Shown here: positions 36,837-48,667 of the stretch, piece after piece | Numbering within the stretch: the stretch's first letter is position 1 | How the letters are laid out: every line of letters begins with the position of its first letter | Source: Manis javanica | Taxonomy: Eukaryota; Chordata; Mammalia; Pholidota; Manidae | Reading direction: 5' to 3' | DNA: 64,000 bases | Assembly: GCF_040802235.1 (NCBI RefSeq) | Contig: NC_133161.1 | Location: forward strand, 11,797,001 to 11,861,000 | The notes under the pieces: model-generated | Told to the model about the DNA's origin: nothing | Seen by the model: the letters and a program-made list of their open reading frames with translations, nothing else | Database searches by the model: none | Program-made: the position numbers and the translations under genes

Positions 36837-37021
36837 ATTATTTTTCCTTTCTGAACATAAACATAAGAACATGGAACATTCCTTAGTCAAGTTTTATCTG
36901 AGTAGCTGAGCTCCCCTTATTCATCATAGCTGAAGTGTTTCCTGACCAGCACAGCATTTTTAGGAGTGTTGAGTCCCAGCCGCGGAGCCTTGGAATAGAG
37001 TAGACGATCCGCATTACTTAC

Positions 37022-37154
37022 GGTAAGAAGCAGTGTGCTGCTGTCATCACCCACTGAGGGGCAATCAGAATCCCCACACAGGACTTGTAACCGGAATTCA
37101 GGTATAAAAAGTAGGGAAGATGATCTAACTCTTCACTAACAAATGACACAACAC
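37022..37154 (-). CDS. Trypsin-like gene, exon 2
   Basis: Acceptor TGTTCCAG at 37156-37155 and donor GTAAGT starting at 37021, both strong. The frame is [20 protein letters not shown] then [20 protein letters not shown] then CFLP with the last codon split. It contains the Cys42-Cys58 type pair (KSC...AHC) and the catalytic His. The aligned human relatives read [18 protein letters not shown] (PRSS58) and [18 protein letters not shown] (PRSS37). Confidence 0.85.
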
Positions 37155-37299
37155 CTGGAACACAGAGGAGAATCAGGGATATAACTCAGCTGTTTAAAGG
37201 GAACTCAAAATGGTTATGGAGATTTCAGGACAGTGACGTCAGATAAGATTAACATTTACCACTTATTCATCACTTTGCCCCTTCTCTGTACATACTGCA

Positions 37300-37580
37300 C
37301 AAACACTGTTGCACAGTTTGCCATACTGTACAAACACTATCCTAAGCACTTCATGAACTTTAAATTTTTTTTTATTTTCACAGGAAAAACTTTGGGGTTG
37401 ATATATTTTATATTATTTTACAGATTAAGAACATAACATTAGAAAACTGACTTAAGGCCATACAACTAGTGAATGATGATTAGTTCAAGGATTGAAACTT
37501 TACTCAATCTTACTCCAAATCCCATGTATGCACTCCTCACCCTGTCTGCTGCTTTTCAGAGTAGCATAGCTCGGTTCCAA
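37300..37580 (+). mobile_element. MIR-type SINE (probable)
   Basis: 'ctatcctaagcacttcatga', 'attattttacagattaagaa' and 'gccatacaactagtgaatga' follow the order of MIR core and 3' half. It lies just upstream of the protease-like exon 2, where intron 1 would be. Confidence 0.65.
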
Positions 37581-37789
37581 TCTCCCAAAGGCTTAGGGCT
37601 TCTTGGCTTTATCCTCAGTCACAGCAATACAGCCTTTTCTACCATCCCCTACTTTTTCTACTAGTTAACTGTAGGGATGTTGAGACCAGTCATCATGACT
37701 CCAACAGAAATAATTACATAAAATTAAAACTTAAGCTTTAATTCTGGCATGAGAATATAAGGAGCAATACTTTGATATGAACTCCAACA

Positions 37790-37925
37790 AATTATGCAAA
37801 TATCTATATGTTAATTTCCTTATTCATACACTGAGATCAGAACTTAAGTTCTTTCCTGGGGTTATTGTGAGGATTAAATGTGTTAATACATGTAAATTAC
37901 TTGGAAGAATGTTTGGTGTATATGT
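37790..37925 (+). mobile_element. MIR SINE fragment
   Basis: 'gttattgtgaggattaaatg' and 'gtgttaatacatgtaaatta' are typical MIR 3' core text. Short and old. Confidence 0.65.
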
Positions 37926-38539
37926 ATATTCAACAAATTTTATTTTTTACTAGTGCAGTTTCGAGAACATTTTTATGTTGAGAAAGATAAAAAGTGAAAA
38001 ACAATGTTCAGAAAAAGACATAGACAAAGCCCCTTCATGACCCCCAAAATTATTAAACGTCAGGTATGGACTGATCTTTCTTTGCATTTTAGTTGTTTCT
38101 TTGCCAGACAGCTCTAGTACTATTTTTATCTTCCTACCTCTTAAATAAAAATTTTACGTACCCAATTACCAAATCACTATTACTTCGTGAATGAACTGAC
38201 CCTGTTTCTCAACTGCAGAAATATCTAGCACGATCTCAAACCCTGTAAGATGCCCTTCCCAACTCCCCATGACTGGGACACTTCTGAGGTTCTCTGGAAA
38301 GTGCTCTCCCTGCTGTGGAAAGCAAAATAACCCTATTTTAATTTTGGTGTGTTGTCAGTGGCATTTGGAACCAAATCCTGCTTTCTCTAGTTTAGGAAAT
38401 GAAACAGGAAAATATACATTAAAACTATCAATCAAAAAAAAATCTATGCTCCATTTTGGGCTTCTCTTGCTTTGTCCATTTATGTTTCTGGGTCTCTGGG
38501 TTTTTCATCTGTAGACAATAAGTAGTAAAGGAACAATGA

Positions 38540-38630
38540 CTTGTACATTATCTCCAGCAACTAGCATAGTATCTGGCACATAGTAGAAACTCAATAAATA
38601 TGCACGTTACAAATGACTTAATGAGAGATT
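38540..38630 (+). mobile_element. L2 or MIR 3' end fragment
   Basis: 'gcatagtatctggcacatag' followed by 'tagaaactcaataaatatgc' is the shared 3' tail of LINE-2 and MIR. Confidence 0.7.
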
Positions 38631-38639
38631 TGAGTAGAA

Positions 38640-39480
38640 CTCACTTCATGTGCAGGGGTCCACTGGGAGACTGAAATTAATGCAATGGTTTTCTGAAACC
38701 ATATGTGAATCAAGCATCATCAGAAGATTAAAAGTTAATATTATATCTACATATGAGTATGTATTTTTTCCAGACTCATATATGCACGACTTACTAAAAA
38801 ATTATTTACTGAAAACTTACTGTGTACCAGGCAATGTTAAATATAAAAAGGTAAATCCAAGATAGAAGTAGAATTTGCCTTCATGAAATGAGTGAGGGAT
38901 TTGCTGAGCCTTCACCATTTGACAAAACAAGACTTAACAAGGCTATATAAGGTAGAACTTCTCAGCACATGGCTTCCTCCATCCCATGGCGAAGTGGAGC
39001 CCAGTGGGGAGCTGACTTTCAATCCCCACCCTTCAACATGAGAATGTTTTAAGTAAATGCAAATCTCCAATTCACTTCCTCTCTCCCTGGTGTGAGGAGG
39101 ACCCTGCAGGGAGCTAAGCCTCTATCCCTATTTGGTGTAATAAATGGTATGTGATAGAGTTCCACTTTCACCCAGAAGATGTCAGTGTGGTTGAGGAGGG
39201 GAGGTTAACTTCCAACCTACCTATATGCAATAAGGTACTGTGAGTCAGCACTCCACTTTTGCTGGGATGGTATAAACAAGAGTCCAGAGAGAGGCGTAAC
39301 ACTGACCCTCACCAAGACCTGGAAATAATACCTAAAAGGAGGTAGTTACCAGAGATCAAATAGGACCCAGAGTCTCATAATACCCAAATGCCAAGGATGT
39401 AATGGAAAATCAGTCATCATACAAAGAACCAAAAGAATCACAACTTGCATAAGAAAAGATGCCAATGCTAAGCTGACTAA
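38640..39480. other. No gene recognised
   Basis: Part of 38.78-38.85 kb ('cttactgtgtaccaggcaat') looks like another MIR/L2 relic. From 38.94 to 39.4 kb there is repeat-like text that may be L1 5' UTR ('gtggagcccagtggggagct'), continuous with the L1 that follows. The missing first exon of the protease-like gene was searched for here by eye and not found. Confidence 0.45.
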
Positions 39481-40325
39481 CATAGAATTGCTGACATTGA
39501 TTTCAAAGCAGAACCACAAAAATACTTCAAAAACTAATATATTCCTAAAACAGTTTTCCAAAAACAGGAGATCTCAGCAAAGAAATAAAATGCAAAAGAA
39601 ACTAGAAAAAGAGCAAATTAAATCCAAAAAAGGCAGAAGAAAACAGATTATGGTAACTGTAGCAGGAACCAAAGAAATTGAAACCAATAGAGAAAAATCT
39701 ATGAAGACCGAAAGCTGATTCTTTGAAAAGATGAGTAAAATCAATAAGCCTCTAGTTAGGATAGCCAAGAAAAAGAAGAGTGGACACAAATTACTATCTC
39801 AGAAGTGAAAGGAAATACCACTACAGATCCCATGGACATTAAAATATAATAAAGGAATACTATAAACAACTCTATACCTACAAACATGATAACCAGATGG
39901 CCTAATTCCTTGAAAGACATAATTCCAAACAAGAAGAAATAGACAATCTGAAGAGGTCTATATCTGTTAAAGACATTTGAATCAGTAATAACCTTCCAAA
40001 ACAGAAAGTACTGGACCCAGTTGAGGTCACTGGTGAGCTCTACCAAACATTTAAGGAAAAAATTTTATCAATTCTCTACAACCTCTTTCAGAAGATAGAA
40101 GCAGAGAAAACACTTGCTAATTTATTCCATGAGGCTAGCTTTTTACCCTAGTATCAAAGAGACATAGGCATTATAGGAAAAGAAGACTACAAACTATTAT
40201 CTCTCATGAACAAAATGCAAAAGTCCTCAACAAAATTAATAGATCAAATCCAACAATTTATAAAAAGAATTATACATCAAGATCAAGTGGGACTTATTCT
40301 AGGTATGCAATCCTGGCTCAAGATA
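39480..40325 (+). mobile_element. LINE-1 ORF2 fragment, sense
   Basis: 'ttctttgaaaagatgagtaa', 'caataagcctctagttagga' and 'caagtgggacttattctagg' are the linker and the start of the reverse-transcriptase domain (GLILGMQSWLKIW). Breaks off at 40325 where an antisense L1 begins. Confidence 0.82.
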
Positions 40326-40329
40326 TGGA

Positions 40330-41005
40330 AATCAATTAGCTTTTTTCTGTTTCTTTCTAGGAATTTTACAGTTTCAGGTCTTATGCTTAAGTCTTTAATC
40401 CATTTCAAGTTAATTTTGTGAATGATGTAAGATAGGGGTCCAATTTCATTTTTCTGTATGTTTTTATCCAATTTTCCCACCAACATCTGTTTAAGAGACT
40501 ATCCTTCCCCACTGAATGTTCTTGGCGCCCTTGTCAAATATTAGTTGACCATCTATGCAGGTGTTTTTCCAGACTCTCTATTCTGTTCCACTGGTCTGTG
40601 TGTCTATTTTTATGCCAGCCATACTGTTTTAATTGCTTTGAAATTAATTAATTTTTAATATTGTTTTAATTTATAGCTTGAAATTAGTAAGTGTGATGCC
40701 ACCAGCTTTGTTCTTCTTTCTCAGGATTGCTTTGGCTATTCAGACTCTCTTGTGGTTCCATAAAGTTTTAAGGATTGTTTTTTCTATTTCTGTGAAAACT
40801 ATCACTGGAATTTTGATAGGGATTGCATTGAATCTTTAGATGGCTTTGGGTTGTATGGACATTTTAGCTATTAATTCTTCTGATCATGAACACAATATAT
40901 CTTTCAATTTGTGTCTTCAGTTTCTTTCATCAAAATCTAATAGTTTTCATTGTACAGATCTCTCACTTCCTTGGTGAAATTTATTCCTAAATATTTTAAT
41001 GCTAT
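40330..41005 (-). mobile_element. LINE-1 ORF2 3' part, antisense
   Basis: 'ttaatccatttcaagttaat', 'gataggggtccaatttcatt', 'ttctgttccactggtctgtg' and 'gggattgcattgaatcttta' are the reverse complement of the ORF2 C-terminal half. Orientation switches relative to both neighbours. Confidence 0.85.
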
Positions 41006-41520
41006 TTATACTATTGGAATGGGATACCACAAAACTCCTAGAAGAAAATATAGGGAAGAAGCTCCTTGACCTGGGTCTTGGAAGTGATTTTTTTTGGATA
41101 TGACAACGTTAGCCCACAAACAGAAGCAAAAAATCAACAATTAGGGTTACATCAAACTAAAAAGCTTCTGCACATTAAAAGAAACAATAAAAAATGAAAA
41201 TACAACCTATGGAATGAGAGAAAATATTTCAGACAATATATCAGATGAGGGATTAGTATCCAAAATACATAAAGAATTCATACAACTCAATAACAAAAGA
41301 AAACAAACAACCCTATTTAAAAATGGGCACAGTAACTAAATAGATGTTTTTCCAAACAAGACATCAAATGACCAAAAGATACATAAAGAGATGTTCAACA
41401 TAACTAACCATGAGGGAAATACAAGTCAAAACCACAATGAGATACCATCGCACACCTGTTAGAGCGGCTATCATCAGGAAGACAAATATCTTCAACAAAT
41501 ATGGGGAAATCAAATCCAAT
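41006..41520 (+). mobile_element. LINE-1 ORF2 C-terminal fragment, sense
   Basis: 'gacaacgttagcccacaaac', 'cagatgagggattagtatcc' and 'aaaatgggcacagtaactaa' mark the ORF2 C-terminal end. Directly next to the antisense fragment, so the pair looks like an inverted L1 insertion or two independent ones. Confidence 0.8.
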
Positions 41521-41524
41521 AATA

Positions 41525-44040
41525 GATAAACAGAGTTATAAACCATTACTAAGTGGAGCCTGTTCCAGGCATGCAAGCCTGGTTCAATATTTGGACATCA
41601 ATCGATGTAATCCCCCCAGTCAACAGGCTAAAGAAGAAAAATTGTATGTCAATTGACACAGGGGGTAGGAAGTAGTTAACAAATCCAACATCCACTCCTA
41701 ATAAAAACTCTCAGCAAATTAGAAAGGAGAATAATTACCTCAACTTGGTGAAAAGCATCTATAAAACCCTACAGCTAACGTCATGCTCAAGGGCAAAAAA
41801 CTGAAGGCTTCACCCCTAATATCTGAAACAAGACAATATTGTCTGCTGTCATCACTCCTATTCAAAATAGTACTGCCTATGATAGCCACTGCAACAAAGC
41901 AAAGAAAAATAAAAGATAAAGCAATTGGAAAGGAAGAAATATAACTGCCTAATATTTGTGGATTACATAATTGTCTACGTTAGAAAATCCCAAGAAATCC
42001 ACAAAAAACTCCTAGAATGTGTGAGTTCATCAAGGTCACTGGACAAAAAACCAATATGCAAAGAAGATCAGTCACATTTCTATATACTAACAATGAAATA
42101 TAAAACCCAAAATTAAAAATGCAATATGATTTACAACAACTCTAAAGAAAATTAAATAATAGGTATATAGTTGAAAACATCTTTTTGCTAAAAATTACAA
42201 AATTTTGATGAAAGTAATCAAAGAAAAACTAAATAAAGGGAATGGCACGCCATGTTCATGAATTGGAAAACTACATGGAAAGATGCTCATGGATTGGAAA
42301 ACTCTACATAGAAAAATGTCAATTCTCCTCAGACTGATCAATAGGTTTAATGAAATTACTATCAAAATTCCAGCCGGGTGTATTATATACTGAGAGAAGT
42401 TTCTTAAAAAATTAGAAGAAAAGCCACAGGCCCTTGAATAATTCACACAATCTTTAAAAAGTTTAAAGTGCTTCAAAGAGATCACTCTACCCAATATTAA
42501 GACATTTATCAAGACAGAGTGGTCCTGGTAGAGGAACAAACACATAGATTGATGTAACATAACAGAAAATCCAGAAATAGGCACACACACATGTGCCCAA
42601 CTGATTTTTGACAAAGGTGCAACAGCAGTTCAATGAGAGAAATGCATCCTTTTGAAAAAATGGTGCTAGAGCAATTGGACATCCATAGTCAAAAAAAGAA
42701 CCTCACCTAAATCTCACACCTTATACAAAAATTAATTTAAAATGGTTAAGTCTTAAATACAAAATATGAAACTATAAAACTTATAGGGAAAAAAGAACAT
42801 TTGCAGAATCTATGGCTACGAAAAGAGTTCTTAAGACTTGACACTAAAACCAAAATCCATACCAAAAAAATTGATAAAATGGACCTCAACAAAATTAAAA
42901 GCATTTGCTCTAGAAAAGACCCTCTGAAGTGTGCTTAAAGACAAGTTAAAGATTGGGAAATATATATGCAAACCTTGTATCTGACAAAGGACTTGTATCT
43001 AAACGATATACTCTCAAACTTAACAGTCAAAAAGACAATCTAATTGGAAAATGGTCAAAAGCCAAGAACACACACTTCACTAAAGAGAATGTACATATGG
43101 TAAGTAGGCATGGGAAAGATATTCAATATCATTAGTCATTGGGGAAATGAATATTAAACTATGTAAGATGTTCCTATACATCTAACAGAATGATTGAAAT
43201 GAAAAATGGTGGCAATACCAAATGCTGACAAGGATGTGGAGAAAATAACTCACTCATACATTGCTGGTGAGAATGTTAAAATGGTACAGCCAGTCTAGAA
43301 AAGAATTTGTTTGCAATGTAACTAAACATACAATTACCATATAGTCAAAAATTGCATTCTTGGGCATGTATCTCAAACAAAAACTTATTATCACACAAAA
43401 ATGGAGCAGCTTTATTCATAAAACCCAATCCAGAAACAATATAGATGTCCTTAAGTGGGTGAATGGTTAAACAAATTGTGGTACATCCATACTATGGAAT
43501 AATACTCAGTAATTTAAAAAAATTAATTATTTTTTTATATACAACTTGGATGAATCTCAAGGGATTTACGCTGACCAGAAAAAGATAATTCTAAAATATA
43601 ACATACTGTATATTCATTTTGTTTAACATTCTTGAAACAAGATTACAGGATGAAGAATGATTAGTAGTTGCCATGAGTTAGGGAAGGCGGGGCAGCATGG
43701 AGGAAGGAGAAGGAAATGGGGTGGCATAAAAAGGCAACATTAGCGATAATGTGGTGATGAAACTGTTCTGTGCCTTGAAAGTGGTAAAGAATACATAAAC
43801 TTACACAGGTGACAAGGTTGCCTAGAATTAAATACACACACACACACACACACACACACAAATACAAGCAAAACTGAGTAAGTTCTGTGGATTGTAACAA
43901 TATCAATTTCACTGTCTGATACTGTACTGCAACTAAAGGAGATGTCACAATGGTGGAACCTGGATGAAGGACATATGGGACCTCTGCACATTTTTTGCAA
44001 CTTTGTGTAAATGTATAATTATATCAAAATAAAAATGTAA
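41525..44040 (+). mobile_element. LINE-1, reverse transcriptase to 3' end, sense
   Basis: Restarts at the same point of the RT where the 39.5-40.3 kb piece ends ('caggcatgcaagcctggttc' against its ggtatgcaatcctggctc), then runs through the thumb and C-terminal region to a 3' end near 44040 ('aatgtataattatatcaaaa' and an A-rich tail). The overlap at the break suggests that the 40.3-41.5 kb material was inserted here or that two elements lie in tandem. Old and heavily broken. Confidence 0.8.
43832..43861. repeat. (CA)n microsatellite
   Basis: A run of about 15 CA dinucleotides inside the 3' part of the L1. Confidence 0.95.
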
Positions 44041-44429
44041 AATCAAGAAGGCAGTTAGAACCTTTCATAGTTATGCCTTCTACACATTCTTTTCCATAAA
44101 CTCCTTCCAAGTAATTTTTTTCTACTCATTCCTGTGAATTTACATTGTCAATATTCCCAAAATTCCAAAAACTGTATCTCTGTTCAGACTTCTGTCTTGA
44201 GCTCCAGACACTTATATTCAAATGGACTCCATTTGATGTCTCAAAGTCACCTCAAAAGTCAGTAAATTAAAAATGTAAGTTTTCTTCCCCAAATACCTCC
44301 CTCATCCATTTGGTTGCCTGGAGAGTTGCAACAGTCTCCTAAATTTCTCTTCCAGATCTTTCCCACCTACAACCTGTATCTCTACCCAAATCAATTATCT
44401 ACAACAAAACCACATGAATATTTTAAATC

Positions 44430-44520
44430 ATAAATGTGGTCATGTAACTCCCATATTTAACACTTTTCAGGGCTTTCCACTACATCCAAGATCATTTCTA
44501 AAACCAAGGCTAGAAGATCC
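44430..44520 (-). mobile_element. L2 fragment, antisense (probable)
   Basis: 'cacttttcagggctttccac' and 'catccaagatcatttctaaa' resemble the antisense 3' part of LINE-2. A similar but separate L2-like section follows at 44.94-45.09 kb. Confidence 0.5.
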
Positions 44521-44930
44521 GCTACTGAGGCAGTAGGTAGTCGGTTGGGTAAGTAGAACAGGACACGTTGTTTTGGTAGAGATCGACCAAGCAGGATACT
44601 GATATCAGGCATTGTGGTCAGTGGGCCGCACAGGACATGTAAGAAACCACTCCTTAGACTGGCCCACCTGAGAAACAAGGGGGTTCTGATTTCAGCCCAG
44701 CCCCAGCAACAAGTCCTAGACAACCAGGTGGACTTCCTCTTTTCCAGTACTTATAATCCCCTAGACACTGCAGCTTAAATGGCTTCCTCCGTTGGAGCCC
44801 TTCCCAATTAGAAGGAGGTCTCTCCCCACCCACACCCCTAAAAGCTTTGCTGGTTGCTCCGTACTTATCTGTTGGCTTCATTCTTCATTGCCTCCAAGAC
44901 ACGATCCTGGGAAAAACAGCCTCTCAGCCT
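44521..44930. other. Unassigned insertion-like block between L2-like pieces
   Basis: More G+C-rich than the flanks, without a gene signature; it separates two stretches that both look like antisense L2. It may be a separate repeat insertion but I cannot name it and saw no clear terminal repeats. Confidence 0.35.
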
Positions 44931-45224
44931 GTAACACTACCATATGACTCTTAATCCACTTCCTTCCTCTGCACTCCAGCCACAAAGGTGGTCTTTTAAT
45001 TATGTATGTCACACTTCACGACCTTCACACTTGCTGGTTTCTCTGAAACAGCCTACCCACCACCTGACCCACTTAATTTGGTTACTCCACCCAGTCTCAC
45101 ATAGGTTTAGGAAGAATTGCATGTCCTTAAAAGATAAATGTTATTTTTCTAATGTTTCACTAAGGAAAATGATGTTCACAGAGGTTAGGTATTTGTCCCA
45201 GGCCACATAAACTATTAAGCAAAA

Positions 45225-45405
45225 GCAATACAGGCAAGTTACTTAATCACTCTGTGTCTGTTTCCTCATCAATAAAATGAAAACAATAATAATACTTATC
45301 TCACAAAGTTGTTGTAAGAATTAAATGAGTTAATATGTGGAGAACAGAGCAGTAACCATTACATAAGTACTACGTAAGTCTATGCTTTCATGGTGGCAGT
45401 GGTGA
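45225..45405 (+). mobile_element. MIR SINE
   Basis: 'tctgtgtctgtttcctcatc', 'aaaacaataataatacttat' and 'gttgttgtaagaattaaatg' give an almost complete MIR core and 3' half. Confidence 0.8.
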
Positions 45406-46985
45406 CAGTGGTGACGATTATTATTAGACATTATGTTTCAAAGCCAAAAGAGAAAAATCTACCATTTCCTTTTGAACCTTACAGCAGATAACCTGCTGTA
45501 TTGCTTTTTATGTCTTTCATAAGTTTCTATGCCCCCTTCCTGGCTCCTATCTCCACCCTCCCTTCTGGCACACTGCTGTTTCAGCCCAAGAAGAGGCTCT
45601 AAGTCCATAATAAAGTCTTAGTTAGATCCTTCTAGTGGCTGAGCCTGTACAGAAAATGACTAGTACATCACCTACGCCCAAGCTTTCATGTTTCTGATCT
45701 CCCACCCCTCCCTCTCCAAAACAGCTCCACAGCCTCACCCCACAAAAGAGTCCTAATCAACTGAACAGAAACACCTCAGTCACTTTCCAGTCACCATCAG
45801 CAAGGTTAAGAGCATACATTTTATGTTGATGCCTGAATCCTGTCCTGAGGATAAGGAAGAAGTGGAAACTCACAGGCACAAAGCAGGGCTGGACTTGGTA
45901 TCCAAGTCCTGCTTGGGAATTCTGAGCAGCAGGAGAGATGCAGGTGGGAGAAGTAGGGATGAGGATCCTACAAAAGTCTGTTGTCTAGAGGTCTCTCCTT
46001 CCAGCCTGGATGCTCAATGTGAGAGAGGACTGTTAGGCACTCCTGTCTACCCTCTCTCTCGACAGGCATGGAGAGCTCTTCAGTCTAGCTGGAACCTGCC
46101 CTATGGGAAGATGAGCTCCAGGATTCTGGGGTTTATCCACCTCCCCAAGGGAAAAGAATTGAAGTAGGAGTCAAGTGAACCTTTGGTGGAGTTCAAATTC
46201 ATCCCAAGTTCCCTCCCTAGCCTCTTAGTTCTTTCCCCAGGTCCCTCCCCACAAGTTGCGACTGGCACTCCTCCCGCTCCATGTCCCACTGACCCCGCTC
46301 CTTTGTGGGCTTCTCTGATGAGGCAGAACTCTGTCTCCAGCCCTCTGTGTGATGCTGATTCCCCTCCACTCTATGCACGTCACACTCAGTGCTCGCCTCC
46401 TCAGAACTGCCTCACTTGTACAGGACACATCTCACAGCCACAGACACCGTTTGAGTAAGAGTTCCCGACCAATACCACTACCAGTGGCTCTTGTCAGATC
46501 TCTACCTTTGTTCTTGTAACACTGTCCTCTCAGACACAGATCATTCGCTCTCTCTCTCTCTCTTCTTCCCTCCTTTCTCCCTCCCACCTCTAGCTGCCTG
46601 CTTCCAACTGATTTTTGGTGGCAAAATTTAAATAACCAAAATACTACCTAAATAGAAAATTAGTTAGATGGCAAAATGAAATGATAATGTATTTTGAGGT
46701 TCCTATAAACCTGAGGTATTCTATGGAATGAGGCTAGGGACAGATATGTCTCCATATGTACATGGAATCTATAATAACACTGATAAAGAACTATTTTACA
46801 ACAAAAAATTTACAAATATATGAAGAAGTATTGAACATCATATACACACACCTATCCACCCAACCATCCATAGGATTCTAAAGTTATGTTTTCAAAGAGA
46901 AGCTTGAAGAACAATGCTCATATAAGGTACCAGTATCCTAAAACAAAAAGGGAAAAAATAAATGGGATTGGCAAATTAAAGGAAC
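45406..46985. other. No gene recognised
   Basis: Includes a 114-codon plus-strand frame at 45823-46167 without any recognisable domain and a (TC)n run at 46548-46563. The last 350 bp before the L1 are A-rich and may be an older repeat. Confidence 0.4.
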
Positions 46986-47323
46986 CAGTTGGGAGCCAAG
47001 ATGGTGGCATGAGTAGAGCAGCTGAAATCTCCTCCCAAAACCACATATATCTATGAAAATATAACAAAGACAACTCTTCCTAGAATAAAGACCAGAGGAC
47101 ACAGGACAACATCCAGACCACATCCACACCTGCGAGAACCCAGTGCCTCGCAAAGGGGGTAAGATACAAGCCCCGGCCCGGCAGGATACGAGCACCCCTC
47201 CCCCCAGCTCCTGGCGTGAGGAGAGGAGTCAGAGAGGGAGGGAGAGGGAGACCAGGACTGCTGAACACCCAGCCCTAGCCATCTGCACCAGAGCGCAGAC
47301 ACAGTGCATGTGTGGGGTCCTGG

Positions 47324-47640
47324 ATACTAGGGAAACAGGGCAACAAGAATGGTGAGCGGGTACCAGAGACCAGCATCGGAGGACAAAAGAAAAGCAAGCG
47401 GCCATCTTTTTGTTGTTGTTGTTGTTGTTGTTTTTGTTGTTTTGTTGTGGTGAGTGCTTTTTGGAAGACTTAAAGGGACAGGGACCCCAATACTAGGAAA
47501 ACAGGGCAGCAAGACCAGTGAGTGGGTGCCTGAGGCGGGCACCGAAGAATAAAGAAAAATGAGCGGCCATTTTTTTTTTTTTTTTGTGGTCGTTGTTTTG
47601 TTTTGGTGGGTGCTTTTTGGAAGTCTTAAAGGGGCAGGGC
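47324..47640 (+). repeat. Tandem duplication inside the L1 copy 2 5' UTR
   Basis: A unit starting atactagggaaacagggcaa (47324-47489) is followed by a second one starting at 47490 with tactaggaaaacagggcagc; each continues with a 'gtgagcgggt'-like stretch, a T- or GTT-rich run, and tgctttttggaagacttaaa. Copy 1 L1 has a single unit, without the long T/GTT run. The two units differ at many sites, so the duplication is not brand new or has been inherited in the lineage. Confidence 0.88.
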
Positions 47641-47998
47641 GGGACACTTAGTCCAGAGGTAGGGAATCCAGGGATCTCTGGGCACTCTAATCCCCTGGGC
47701 TGCAGGGAGCACGGAGGCCCCTTACGGAGATAAATAGCCTCCTGGCTGCTCCCCCTCCAACGCAACTCCACCACTTTGGAGCAGCAGCCTGTGCCAGGCC
47801 ACCCCACTGCAACAGCGGAGATAAACTCCATAGCAGTCGGGCAGGAAGCAGACGCCCTGTCTGCACGCAGCTACCCAGCACAAGCCACTAGAGGTCGCTA
47901 TTCTCCCAGGAGAGGAAGGCCACAAACCAACAAGAAGGGAAGTTCTTCCAGCCGTCACTAGTCCCAGCTCTGCAAACTATTCCTATCACCATGAAAAG

Positions 47999-48667
47999 AC
48001 AAAATTACAGGAAAACCAAGATCACAGAGACACCAGAGAAGAAGACAGACCTAACCAGTCTTCCTGACAAAGAATTCAAAATAAAAATCATAAACATGCA
48101 GAGATGTAGAGAAATATGCAAGAGAAATGGGATGAAGTCCAGAGGGAAATCACAGATGCCAGAAAGGAGATTACAGAAATGAAACAAACTCTGGAAGGAT
48201 TTATAAGCAGAAGGGATAAGATGCAAGAGGCCATTGATGGAATTGAAACCAGACAACAGGAACACATAGAAGCTGACATAGAGAAAGATAAAAGGATCTC
48301 CAGGAATGAAACAATATTAAGAGAACTGTGTGACCAATCCAAAAGGAAAAATATCCATATTATAGGGGTACCTGAAGAAGAAGAGAGAGGAAAAGGGATG
48401 GAAAGTATCATGGAAGAAATAATTGCTGAAAACTTCCCCAAACTGGGGGAGGAAATAATCAAACAGACCAGGGAAATATACAGAATCCCCAACAGAAAGG
48501 ATCCATGGAGGACAACACCAAGACACATAATAATTAAAATAGCAAAGATCAAGGACAAGGAAACAGTTTTAAAGGCAGGTAGAGAGAAAAAGGGCACCTA
48601 TAAAGGAAAACTCATCAGGCTAACATCAGACTTCTTGGCAGAAACCCTACAGGCCAGAAGAGAATGA
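47999..48667 (+). pseudogene. LINE-1 ORF1 (broken), copy 2
   Basis: A start with MKRQNYRKTKITETPEKKTD lies at 47991 and soon runs into a frame change; the main open part is 48116-48667 with the coiled coil (EITEMKQTLEGFISRRDKMQ), RRM (NIHIIGVPEEEERGKGME) and C-terminal domain (RHIIIKIAKIKDKETVLKAG). It ends in a frame break after AETLQARRE, before the normal C-terminus. Confidence 0.85.

Larger units (their letters stand above)
32426..37154 (-). pseudogene. Trypsin-like serine protease gene, PRSS58/PRSS59 (TRYX) group, exons 2-3 only found
   Basis: Two exons on the minus strand fit together in phase and carry chymotrypsin-fold sequence. Exon 2 gives [20 protein letters not shown] and [11 protein letters not shown]; exon 3 gives KIIIHPNLTVTSPKNDLMLI followed by KLSVPL. 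The catalytic His (AAHC) and Asp (NDLMLIKL) are both present and neither exon has a stop or frame break. Exon lengths (133 and 251 bp) and phases match PRSS37 exons 2 and 3 (142 and 254 bp). Intron 2 is 4.3 kb and is largely filled by old L1 and AT repeats. Exon 1 was not found to the right. Exons 4 and 5, with the catalytic Ser, were not found between 32426 and the truncated L1 at 31667, where they would be expected, so the gene may be truncated; a distant location is not excluded. Called pseudogene for that reason only. The gene symbol is uncertain: PRSS58 and PRSS59 (TRYX5) are the closest by memory. Confidence 0.72.

Noticed and set aside
36660-36840. CRISPR-like or regulatory array
   Set aside because: It is a simple AT repeat; no spacers, and a mammalian genome.
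38840-38890. ATGAAG with donor-like sequence on the minus strand as exon 1 of the trypsin-like gene
   Set aside because: The predicted peptide starts MKANSTSILDL, which is not a signal peptide, and the area looks like a MIR/L2 relic.
45823-46167. 114-codon plus-strand open frame in G+C-richer DNA
   Set aside because: No recognisable domain, no clear splice or promoter context, opposed by frames on the other strand.
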